Below are positions 24,624-32,630 of a stretch of 64,000 nt of DNA, piece after piece. The notes below the pieces were generated by a model. The model did not search any database. It saw nothing but the letters and a program-made list of their open reading frames with translations, and was not told the DNA's origin. How positions within the stretch are numbered: the stretch's first letter is position 1; each line of letters begins with the position of its first letter. The position numbers were made by a program, and so were the translations under genes. This DNA comes from Chitinophaga jiangningensis (GTDB lineage Bacteria > Bacteroidota > Bacteroidia > Chitinophagales > Chitinophagaceae), in the NCBI RefSeq assembly GCF_900142605.1, contig NZ_FRBL01000002.1:739840-803839 (forward strand). The letters run 5' to 3'.

Positions 24624-25034
24624 ATGCATAAGCGTACCATAATGATGATCGATGATGATGCCGATGACAGGCAACTGTTCTGCGATGCACTGCAGGAAGT
24701 AGCCCCCGGCACACACGCGCTTGTGTTTGAAAGCGGTGTGGAAGCATTATCCAGATTACAGGATAATACCGTATCTGTTCCGGACTACATCTTCCTCGAC
24801 ATCAATATGCCGCTGATGAACGGCAAAGAATGCCTTTCCGCCCTCAAAAAAATCGCACATCTCAAACTCACACAAATTATCATGCTGTCCACCTCGGCTA
24901 TGCGGGAAGACTTCAATGAATCCATGGAACTCGGTGCACAATTCTTTATGACTAAGCCAAGCTCCTTTACTGATTTATGCGAAAATATCCGCAATGTGCT
25001 GGAAAACAAGTTCAAACACATGCTTAGAAATTAA
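24624..25034 (+). CDS. Single-domain response regulator
   Basis: The product is a 136-residue stand-alone receiver domain: MIDDDADDRQLF with the acidic pocket near residues 8-12, phospho-acceptor Asp59 in FLDINMPLMNG, a conserved Ser/Thr switch in MLSTSAM and Lys112 in FMTKPSSF. There is no output domain, so it must act by protein-protein contact or as a phosphate relay. No kinase is directly adjacent; the nearest is the cNMP-domain kinase 2 kb upstream, separated by a terminator. The promoter candidate at 24526 suggests its own transcript. Receivers of this type are common near phytochrome-like kinases in Bacteroidota, but none is visible here. Confidence 0.9.
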   Translation: MHKRTIMMIDDDADDRQLFCDALQEVAPGTHALVFESGVEALSRLQDNTVSVPDYIFLDINMPLMNGKECLSALKKIAHLKLTQIIMLSTSAMREDFNESMELGAQFFMTKPSSFTDLCENIRNVLENKFKHMLRN

Positions 25035-25120
25035 TCTATCACCGCACATCATTTTTCCGGCGATCTCTTTGCAATCGTTTGCAATAAAGCTTACTTTAGC
25101 GGAATAACTTAGTCCGCGAT

Positions 25121-26494
25121 ATGAAAATGAAGGCTTTAGGCATCATCTCAGCCATGATGCTATCCATCCCTGCCATGGCAGTAAAAGTGAATGTCAACAC
25201 CATCGAGGCCCTGCAACAGGCCATCGGGAAAGCAGCACCCGGCGATGAAATCATTCTGGCAAACGGTATCTATACCACCACCGCTGATATTACCATCGCC
25301 TGCACCGGCACCGCCACCAAACACATCACCATCAGAGCAGCATCTGCATTAGGCGCCGAAATCACCGGCAACGGCGGATTTATGCTCGCAAGCCCCGCCG
25401 CCTATGTGGATATCTCCGGGTTTAAATTCACCCACCGCTCCAACCACACCAAAACAGCACCCGGCACCAGCTTCTGCAGGTTCACCCGCAACCTGTTTGA
25501 AACAACCGGCGACGGCGAATACCTGATGCTGGCCGGCAGTGACCACCAGGTCGACTACAACACTTTCCAGCACAAAAACAGCATGGGCCGCTTTATCGCC
25601 ATCCGTGGCCAGGGCAGCCAGATCGCTGAACGTATCTGGATCCACCACAACTACTTCAACGACTTTAAACCACAAACCGGCAACGGCGCCGAAGCACTGC
25701 AGTTCGGCCTCAGTGGCTTCAGCATGTCCACCAGCAACAGCATTGTGGAACATAACCTCTTTGAAGATTGTGCCGGCGAAAATGAGCTGATCTCCGTGAA
25801 GTCATCCGGCGTTACACTGCGATACAACACCGTGCGTAATTCCAAAGCACAGTTTACGCTCCGCCACGGTAACTACTGCAACGTATACGGCAACTACTTC
25901 TTCAATACACCCGGCCTACGCATTTTCGGAGATCATCACCTGATATTCAGCAACTACTTCGAAAGCTGCCAAACTGCCATCACCATTGGTAATGGAGATG
26001 GAGAGGTAGCTACGGGCAGCCTGCTCACCTGTCACGACCGCCCCGACTCGGTATACATCGGCTTCAACACCCTCATCAATAACAAAAGCAATATTGAACT
26101 GCCGGAACGCAAAAACGGATTAGGCGCTACATCGGTAACGGTGGCCTACAACATCGTGCAGGGTGGTAATGCAGCAGCTACCATCAAAGGTACCTATCCA
26201 GGCGCCGTATGGACCTGCAACTATATCTACCAAACCGCCGGTGCTGGCGACATGCCCGCAGGCACCTACCAGGATGTAAATCCGAAACTGCAAAAAGATA
26301 AGCTAGGCATCTGGCACCTGACAAAAGGAAGTCCTGCCGCCGCTGCCAGCAAAGCTGCCATCCCGGGCATCGGATGGGATATGGACGGCCAGCCCCGCAC
26401 TGCACCATTGGATGCAGGCTCTGATCAGCTGTCGGCCGCACCCATCACCGCACACGCACTTACCGCCACCGAAACCGGCTGCTTCGCTAAATAA
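25121..26494 (+). CDS. Polysaccharide lyase family 6 (chondroitinase B / alginate lyase-like)
   Basis: This 457-residue secreted protein has a short signal peptide (MKMKALGIISAMMLSIPAMA). It is a parallel beta-helix with the PL6 active-site strands: GENELISVKSSGVTLRYNTV near 219-238 with Lys227, and FTLRHGNYCNVYGNYFF near 245-261 with Arg248. These are the base/acid pair of chondroitinase B and PL6 alginate lyases. PL6 enzymes cleave uronic-acid polymers (dermatan sulfate, alginate) by beta-elimination. It is about the length of a single-domain PL6. No SusC/D or sulfatase is adjacent, so the natural substrate is open. It is followed 39 bases later by the topoisomerase gene. Confidence 0.88.
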   Translation: MKMKALGIISAMMLSIPAMAVKVNVNTIEALQQAIGKAAPGDEIILANGIYTTTADITIACTGTATKHITIRAASALGAEITGNGGFMLASPAAYVDISGFKFTHRSNHTKTAPGTSFCRFTRNLFETTGDGEYLMLAGSDHQVDYNTFQHKNSMGRFIAIRGQGSQIAERIWIHHNYFNDFKPQTGNGAEALQFGLSGFSMSTSNSIVEHNLFEDCAGENELISVKSSGVTLRYNTVRNSKAQFTLRHGNYCNVYGNYFFNTPGLRIFGDHHLIFSNYFESCQTAITIGNGDGEVATGSLLTCHDRPDSVYIGFNTLINNKSNIELPERKNGLGATSVTVAYNIVQGGNAAATIKGTYPGAVWTCNYIYQTAGAGDMPAGTYQDVNPKLQKDKLGIWHLTKGSPAAAASKAAIPGIGWDMDGQPRTAPLDAGSDQLSAAPITAHALTATETGCFAK

Positions 26495-26533
26495 TTTAGC
26501 AGCATTTCTTATCTTCGGACCTTTAATTCAGGT

Positions 26534-28642
26534 ATGAAGGTTTGTATTGCTGAAAAGCCCAGCGTAGCACGTGATATCGCTACCGTAATAGGGGCCACTC
26601 AACGAAAGGATGGATATTACGAAGGAAACGGTTTCCAGGTAACCTGGACATTCGGGCATTTCTGTACCCTGAAAGAACCACATGATTACTACGAACAGTG
26701 GAAGTACTGGCGACTGGAAGATCTGCCCATGATCCCACCCAGCTTCGGCATCAAGCTGACCGAAAACAGCGGAGTGGAAAAGCAGTTCAAAGTCATAGAA
26801 CAACTGGTGCAGCAATGCGAAGAAGTGATCAACTGCGGGGACGCCGGCCAGGAAGGGGAACTGATACAGCGCTGGGTACTGCTGAAAGCCAAATGTACCG
26901 CCCCGGTGAAGCGACTCTGGATCTCCTCACTAACAGAAGAGGCTATACGTAACGGCTTTCAGCAGCTTAAGGACAGTGAACAATACAACAACCTGTACGC
27001 TGCCGGGAGCGCCCGCGCCATCGGCGACTGGCTGCTCGGCATGAATGCCACCCGTCTCTTTACAAAAAAATTTGCTGTAGGAAAAGTTGTACTCTCCATT
27101 GGCAGGGTACAAACCCCTACCCTCGCCATGATCGTGGCCAGGCAGAAAGAAATCAATGCATTCGTTTCAGAGGAATACTGGGAGCTCAAAACGATCTACC
27201 GCGAAACGGAATTTACCGCTACCATAGAGCGTCTAAAAAACATCGAGAAAGCTAACAAAGGCCTGGCCTACCTCAAGGAACATCCTTTTGAAATTACCAG
27301 CTTCGAAAGAAAGGAAGGCAAGGAAGGCAACCCACGACTATACGACCTCACCGCCCTGCAGGTAGATGCGAACAAAAAATTCGCTTTCTCAGCGGACGAT
27401 ACACTGAAATATATACAAAGTCTGTACGAGAAAAAGTTAGTGACCTACCCCCGCGTAGATACCACCTACCTCTCTGAAGATCTCCATCCGAAAATCCCCG
27501 GCATCTTACAGGATATGACGCCCTACGCCGCGCTCACTGCACCGCTGCTGGCCAAGCCTATCCCAAAACTGAAAACAGTTTTCGATGATAAGAAAGTAAC
27601 GGATCACCACGCCATCATTCCTACCGGCGTATATCCGCAAGGGTTACCTCTGGAAGAAAAACGCATCTACGACCTCGTGGCAAGGCGCTTTATTGCCGCC
27701 TTCTACCCCGAGTGTAAGATATCCAACACCACCGTACTCGGTGTGGTAGGTCAGGTAGAATTTAAAGCCACCGGTAAACAGATCCTCGAACCAGGATGGA
27801 AGGAAGTATATGCCAACGACCAGAAAGACGAAGAAGAAGAAGAAGGGGAAAAGATTATTCCTGAGTTTACAGTAGGTGAATCAGGCCCACACGAACCACG
27901 CATCCACAAAGGTAAAACCACGCCGCCCAAAGCCTTCACCGAAGCCACATTGCTGCGTGCCATGGAAACCGCCGGTAAACAGGTGGAAAATGAAGAAATG
28001 CGTGAGATGCTCAAGGATAATGGCATCGGCAGGCCTTCCACCAGGGCGAATATCATTGAAACGCTGTTCAAGCGCAAGTACATCGACAAAAAGAAAAAGA
28101 ACATCTATGCCACACAAACCGGCATAGACCTCATCGATACCATTGAAACTGAAATCCTCAAAAGCCCTGAACTCACGGGCCAATGGGAACTGAAACTCCG
28201 GCAGATCGAAAAAGGCGAATACGCCATGGAAACGTTCAAACAGGAGCTGATACAAATGGTAATCGACCTCACCAAAGAAGTAAAAACCGGTAGCTACAAG
28301 GTGATCACCATTGCACATGAGCCACCGCCAGCTGCAGAAGAAAAACCAAAGAAACCAAGAGCACCGAAAAAACCGGCACCGGAAATCCAGGAATTGCAAT
28401 GTCCGAAATGCAAATCACATCCGCTCAAAAAAGGCAATACCGCCTACGGCTGCAGCAACTTCCAGGTATGCGGATTCAAAGTACCATTTGAAGCATTCGG
28501 TAAAAAATTATCCGACAAACAAATCAATGATTTGCTGACGAAATCCAAAACCGGGAAGATTAAAGGGCTGAAGATGCCGGATGGCAGCGAAAAAGAAGGT
28601 AAGATCCTGTTGAGTAAAGCTTATACACTTGAGGTAGAGTAA
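26534..28642 (+). CDS. topB: DNA topoisomerase III
   Basis: This 702-residue type IA topoisomerase starts with the toprim domain (MKVCIAEKPSVARDIA, Glu7), and CGDAGQEGELIQRWV near 101-115 is the acidic motif, with Gly in place of the second Asp of the usual DxD. The active-site tyrosine is Tyr305 in KKLVTYPRVDTTYLSE. The central gate domain ends near residue 600. A Lys/Pro-rich linker is followed by a zinc-ribbon-like tail (CPKCKSHPLKKGNTAYGCSN), although the fourth cysteine arrangement is CGF rather than a strict four-Cys set. It relaxes and decatenates negatively supercoiled DNA. Adjacent genes look chromosomal, with no conjugation genes, so it is probably the housekeeping copy. Confidence 0.93.
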   Translation: MKVCIAEKPSVARDIATVIGATQRKDGYYEGNGFQVTWTFGHFCTLKEPHDYYEQWKYWRLEDLPMIPPSFGIKLTENSGVEKQFKVIEQLVQQCEEVINCGDAGQEGELIQRWVLLKAKCTAPVKRLWISSLTEEAIRNGFQQLKDSEQYNNLYAAGSARAIGDWLLGMNATRLFTKKFAVGKVVLSIGRVQTPTLAMIVARQKEINAFVSEEYWELKTIYRETEFTATIERLKNIEKANKGLAYLKEHPFEITSFERKEGKEGNPRLYDLTALQVDANKKFAFSADDTLKYIQSLYEKKLVTYPRVDTTYLSEDLHPKIPGILQDMTPYAALTAPLLAKPIPKLKTVFDDKKVTDHHAIIPTGVYPQGLPLEEKRIYDLVARRFIAAFYPECKISNTTVLGVVGQVEFKATGKQILEPGWKEVYANDQKDEEEEEGEKIIPEFTVGESGPHEPRIHKGKTTPPKAFTEATLLRAMETAGKQVENEEMREMLKDNGIGRPSTRANIIETLFKRKYIDKKKKNIYATQTGIDLIDTIETEILKSPELTGQWELKLRQIEKGEYAMETFKQELIQMVIDLTKEVKTGSYKVITIAHEPPPAAEEKPKKPRAPKKPAPEIQELQCPKCKSHPLKKGNTAYGCSNFQVCGFKVPFEAFGKKLSDKQINDLLTKSKTGKIKGLKMPDGSEKEGKILLSKAYTLEVE

Positions 28643-28650
28643 TAGGCAAT

Positions 28651-29547
28651 TCAATCCTCCACCACCGTCAACTTATAACTCTTCGCATGCCTGCGTGGGA
28701 CAATCGTTTGCTCATTTACCTCTGCCCAGGCCCTGGTAAACGCTGCACCGAAATAAAATATCATCGCTGTATAAAATACAAACAACAATAACAACACCGT
28801 GCTGGCAGATGCGCCGTAAATATTGTTGATACTGCTGTAATTCAATGCCACACGCAATATCAGCTTACCAATATTAAACAGGATGCTGGTTACAAAAGCA
28901 CCGGTAAACAGTACTTTCCTTTGCGGACGGCCAGCCGGCAGAAAATAAAACACCAGCGCAAACCATATGGTAACCGTTACAACGCCCAGCCCATAATTCA
29001 ATGCACTGTTGAAATAACCGGTAAGCGCAGGCACATAAAAATCGATAAAGCGCCCTATGAGTTGCTGGCCAGCACTGGCCACCAGATCAATGATGAAGAT
29101 GACACCGATGAAGCAAATGACGAGTAAGCCTTTGAGTCGCGCCAACAGTATATCCCAGAAATTCTCCTTATCCACCACACGCACCCCCCACAATTGATTG
29201 AGACTGCTACTGATCACCTTAAACAGCGTAGTGGCCACAAATAAGAGGAAAACAAATCCCAGTACCGTGATCAGCTGATTTTGTGCAATACCGCGTATAG
29301 CCTGCAACGTATCAGCCACCATGTGAGCAGTTTCTACGCCTATAATGCCTTCCAGTTGTTCAAACAGGCGCTTCCCGGAACGGGGCACCCGAAAGATCAG
29401 CCTGAGTAGTTGGATCAATATCACGAGAATGGCAGGTAATGCAAACGTCGCAAAAAACGCAGTTGCGCCCGCCAAACGCAGCGGGTCATTAATCATGAGG
29501 TTCTTAAAAGCTTCCTTAAAGGCTGTGAACAGTCTCTTCCAACGCAT
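28651..29547 (-). CDS. YihY/virulence-factor BrkB family membrane protein
   Basis: The ATG at 29547 gives 298 residues (MRWKRLFTAFKEAFKNL); an upstream in-frame TTG start is unlikely. About six membrane helices are visible, with family signatures DPLRLAGATAFFATFALP in the N-terminal part, LFKVISSSLNQLWGVR in the middle and a C-terminal helix with YGASASTVLLLLFVFYTAM. YihY proteins are inner-membrane proteins of uncertain function, once mis-named ribonuclease BN. The gene is convergent with topB and divergent from the DHFR-like gene, from which it is separated by 80 bases. Confidence 0.88.
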   Translation of the reverse strand: MRWKRLFTAFKEAFKNLMINDPLRLAGATAFFATFALPAILVILIQLLRLIFRVPRSGKRLFEQLEGIIGVETAHMVADTLQAIRGIAQNQLITVLGFVFLLFVATTLFKVISSSLNQLWGVRVVDKENFWDILLARLKGLLVICFIGVIFIIDLVASAGQQLIGRFIDFYVPALTGYFNSALNYGLGVVTVTIWFALVFYFLPAGRPQRKVLFTGAFVTSILFNIGKLILRVALNYSSINNIYGASASTVLLLLFVFYTAMIFYFGAAFTRAWAEVNEQTIVPRRHAKSYKLTVVED

Positions 29548-29627
29548 ACACGAAATTACGACAGTAGTTATTTGTAAAAAAAGAAAAAAAAGTGTATCCT
29601 TATCTGGAACCAAAAAATTACGGAAAT

Positions 29628-30155
29628 ATGCGAAAGATTAAACTTTACATTGCTGTAAGTCTGGATGGATATATTGCTACCACCAACGATAACCTGGACT
29701 GGCTGATCAACTTCCCTGTACTCGAAGGCGTAGATTACGGTTATGCAGCATTCCTCGCAGGAATCGACACCTGCCTGATGGGCAATGAAACCTACCGCTG
29801 GCTGCAACGTAACCAGGAAGAATGGGCTTATCCTGACCTCACCACCTACGTTTTTACACGCCATGCCAACACCCTGGAAGCACCCTATGTTAAATTCTTC
29901 AGCGGAGATATCCCGGCATTGGTAAAAGAGCTAAAATCCGGTACCGGCAAGGATATCTGGCTAATGGGCGGCGGGCAGATCAACTCCATTTTACTGGAAG
30001 CAGGCCTCATTGATGAAATGATTATTACGCATATGCCGGTAACCTTAGGTACCGGAAAACCATTGTTCGGTGCTACCATATCGCAGCAGCAATTTAAGCT
30101 GACAAACCTCGAAAAATACAATAACGGTGTTACCCAAATGCAGTACAGCAAATAA
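29628..30155 (+). CDS. Dihydrofolate reductase family protein
   Basis: The ATG at 29628 gives 175 residues (MRKIKLYIAVSLDGYIATTNDNLDWL), the classic opening of the RibD-C/DHFR-like family, in which the SLDGYIA loop contacts NADPH. DIWLMGGGQINSILLEAGLIDEM near 112-134 is the second family signature. Members reduce pteridine-like substrates, but this subfamily is usually not the essential folA enzyme. It could act on another heterocycle. An upstream GTG is in frame but not needed. The gene stands alone, divergent from the YihY-type gene. Confidence 0.9.
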   Translation: MRKIKLYIAVSLDGYIATTNDNLDWLINFPVLEGVDYGYAAFLAGIDTCLMGNETYRWLQRNQEEWAYPDLTTYVFTRHANTLEAPYVKFFSGDIPALVKELKSGTGKDIWLMGGGQINSILLEAGLIDEMIITHMPVTLGTGKPLFGATISQQQFKLTNLEKYNNGVTQMQYSK

Positions 30156-30306
30156 GGAAATCCGCACCTGACCGCGGTTTCCTCGAAAAAAATTAATATA
30201 TTAGCGAGCAGACAAAGAATCTCGATTCCGGGCTTTGATCAATAGAATAGCACGTTCCTGTGCTGGCACAAAGAATATTTACGCGTAATTAAACCACCTT
30301 TTCTGT

Positions 30307-32544
30307 ATGCATGTACCACAACTAATTATTGACCTGGCCTTGATTTTGGGCGCCGCTGGAATAATCACTTTATTGTTCCGGCGGCTGAAGCAACCTATGG
30401 TGCTGGGTTATATAATTGCAGGTTTTATCGTTAGTCCTAACTTCAGTTTATTCCCTTCCATCGGCGATACCACCGGTATCAAAACATGGTCTGAAATAGG
30501 CGTGATATTCCTGCTGTTTTCCCTTGGCCTTGAATTTTCCTTCAAGAAATTAATGCGGGTAGGAGGCACCGCCGCCATTACGGCCTTCACCGAAATTGCC
30601 TTTATCACCGTTGCCGGTTATTTCGTAGGGCAATGGATGGGATGGTCTTTTATGGATAGTATTTTCCTCGGCGGTTTGCTCGCCAGTTCCTCTACCACCA
30701 TCATTATCCGCGCCTTTGAGGAACTGGGCATCAAAAAGAAATCTTTTACCAAAATAGTTTTCGGCGTACTCGTTATTGAAGATATAGTAGTGATCCTGAT
30801 GATGGTGTTGTTGTCTACAATGGCCGTCAGCAAACAATTTGAAGGCGTAGAGATGATCCTCACCATCGGCAAACTGATGTTCTTTCTCGCACTTTGGTTT
30901 ATTGCCGGCATTTTTCTGCTGCCAACTTTTCTCAAGAAAATGGAAAAATATATCAACGGTGAAACACTGTTGGTAATAAGTATAGCACTCTGCTTCGGTA
31001 TGGTGATCCTGGCCACCAAAGTAGGTTTCTCCGCGGAACTTGGTGCCTTCATCATGGGCTCCATCATCGCAGAAACCACCTCTTCTGAAAAAGTAGAACA
31101 CCTGATTCAACCTGTAAAAGATTTATTCGGCGCCATCTTCTTCGTATCCGTGGGTATGCTCATCAACCCGGAAATGATCATCGAATACAAATGGCCGGTA
31201 CTCTGGATTACCCTGCTCACCATCGTGGGTAAATGTATCAGTACCACCCTTGGTGCACTGCTATCCGGTCAGCCGCTTAAACAGGCCTTACAGGTAGGTA
31301 TGAGTATGGCGCAGGTAGGTGAGTTTGCCTTCATCATCGCAACACTGGGTATGACGCTGGGCGTTACCAGCGACTTCCTCTTCCCGGTAGCCGTGGGTAC
31401 CTCTGCCATCACCACTTTCACCACACCTTACATGATCAAAATGGCGCTGCCATTCTATAACTGGCTGGAAAAAGTACTGCCGGCCAAATGGATGGAATCA
31501 CTCAACCGGTACAGTGCCAGCTCCCAAACCCTGCAAGGGGAAAGCGACTGGAAACTGGTATTACGTTCATACGTTCGCGTGATAGTGCTCAACGGCATCC
31601 TGATGCTGGCCATCACTTTGCTATGTAAATATTATATCGGGCCGTTTTTCATGAAGCAGTTCGCCAGTCCTTTCTGGGCACGCATGTCCACCGTATTGCT
31701 CGGTATGATTGCGATGGCTCCGTTCATCTGGGCCATGGTGGTGCAAAAGATCCAGAGTATTGCGTATAAGTCGCTCTGGCTCGACTCCAAGTATAACCGC
31801 GGCCCGCTCGTGGTGGCGGAGCTAATGCGCAGTGTGGTAGCTGTGCTCATTGTAGGTTTCTTCATCAACCAGTTCTTCCCGCTGCTGCCGGCCCTGATAG
31901 GTACTATCCTGGGTATGCTGGTAGTTTTAATTTTAGTGAGAAGTCAACTGCAGAAGTTTTATAACCGTATCGAAAAGCGATTCCTCACCAACCTCAACGC
32001 GCGTGAAACGGCGGCTGAAGAGGCGAAGGCCAAGCAACTGGTTACTTTGCCATGGGATGCGCAGGTAAGTGAAATCGATATCGATCCATGGAGCACCCTC
32101 GTCGATATACCATTGGAGCAACTGCAACTGCGTGAAAAATATGGCATCAACATCGGGGCTATCCGTCGCGGTGATGTTACCATTTACACGCCATCCCGCT
32201 ACGAGAAACTGTTTCCATATGATAAAATCACCGTGATCGGTAATGAAGCCGAGCTGGAAGCATTTAACAAAATCGCCAGCAGCAGTATCAACCACGTGAA
32301 AGCCGATGAAAATGGCGGCAGTGAAAACATTGGCCTGGTAAGCATTGTAGTGGATGAGAATAATGGCCTCACCGGCAAAACCCTCCGCAATTCCGGCATC
32401 CGTGAAACCACACAGGCGCTGGTAGTAGGCATTGCCAGAGGAGGCGAGAAAATGCTCAATCCTTCTTCTGATACCGTTTTTGAATGGGAAGATGTAGTTT
32501 GGCTCGTGGGTAACCGCAAGCGGATACAGGATTTCCGGGGATAA
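30307..32544 (+). CDS. Monovalent cation:proton antiporter, CPA2 (KefB-type), with TrkA-C domains
   Basis: This 745-residue membrane protein has the CPA2 Na+/H+ exchanger domain in residues 1-395, about 12 helices, with VLGYIIAGFIVSPNFSL near 33-49. Further membrane helices run to about residue 560. Two TrkA-C-like cytosolic domains follow (about 595-665 and 675-745, the second with TGKTLRNSGIRETTQALVVGI). There is no RCK-N Rossmann motif, so it is not a full KefB/C with glutathione-gated NAD binding. Such proteins exchange K+ or Na+ for H+ in pH and osmotic homeostasis. The gene stands alone and is convergent with the aconitase gene, with a double hairpin between them. Confidence 0.9.
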   Translation: MHVPQLIIDLALILGAAGIITLLFRRLKQPMVLGYIIAGFIVSPNFSLFPSIGDTTGIKTWSEIGVIFLLFSLGLEFSFKKLMRVGGTAAITAFTEIAFITVAGYFVGQWMGWSFMDSIFLGGLLASSSTTIIIRAFEELGIKKKSFTKIVFGVLVIEDIVVILMMVLLSTMAVSKQFEGVEMILTIGKLMFFLALWFIAGIFLLPTFLKKMEKYINGETLLVISIALCFGMVILATKVGFSAELGAFIMGSIIAETTSSEKVEHLIQPVKDLFGAIFFVSVGMLINPEMIIEYKWPVLWITLLTIVGKCISTTLGALLSGQPLKQALQVGMSMAQVGEFAFIIATLGMTLGVTSDFLFPVAVGTSAITTFTTPYMIKMALPFYNWLEKVLPAKWMESLNRYSASSQTLQGESDWKLVLRSYVRVIVLNGILMLAITLLCKYYIGPFFMKQFASPFWARMSTVLLGMIAMAPFIWAMVVQKIQSIAYKSLWLDSKYNRGPLVVAELMRSVVAVLIVGFFINQFFPLLPALIGTILGMLVVLILVRSQLQKFYNRIEKRFLTNLNARETAAEEAKAKQLVTLPWDAQVSEIDIDPWSTLVDIPLEQLQLREKYGINIGAIRRGDVTIYTPSRYEKLFPYDKITVIGNEAELEAFNKIASSSINHVKADENGGSENIGLVSIVVDENNGLTGKTLRNSGIRETTQALVVGIARGGEKMLNPSSDTVFEWEDVVWLVGNRKRIQDFRG

Positions 32545-32557
32545 TATTTTTTTTATG

Positions 32558-32626
32558 CTTTAAAGGTGGCCGCCAGCTGGCGGCCACCTTTAAAGTTTTT
32601 ACGATCGCCGAAGGCCATCGTAAAAA
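32558..32626. terminator. Double hairpin terminator between antiporter and aconitase genes
   Basis: A perfect 38-nt palindrome (32558-32595, two 19-nt halves meeting at CAGCTG) is followed by a second hairpin (32596-32626). The second has a 14-bp stem with one mismatch, a GAA loop and T/A runs at its feet. Lying between convergent genes, the pair can terminate in both directions. Confidence 0.85.
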
Positions 32627-32630
32627 CATA

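Noticed and set aside
26534..28642. Topoisomerase III as a marker of an integrated conjugative element
   Set aside because: No relaxase, integrase, tra genes or att-like repeats are seen in the neighbourhood; a housekeeping copy is simpler.
20211..30242. TTGATCAA at 20211-20218 and 30235-30242 as FNR sites
   Set aside because: They are spacerless 8-mers expected about once per window of this size, and lack the N4 spacing of FNR boxes.
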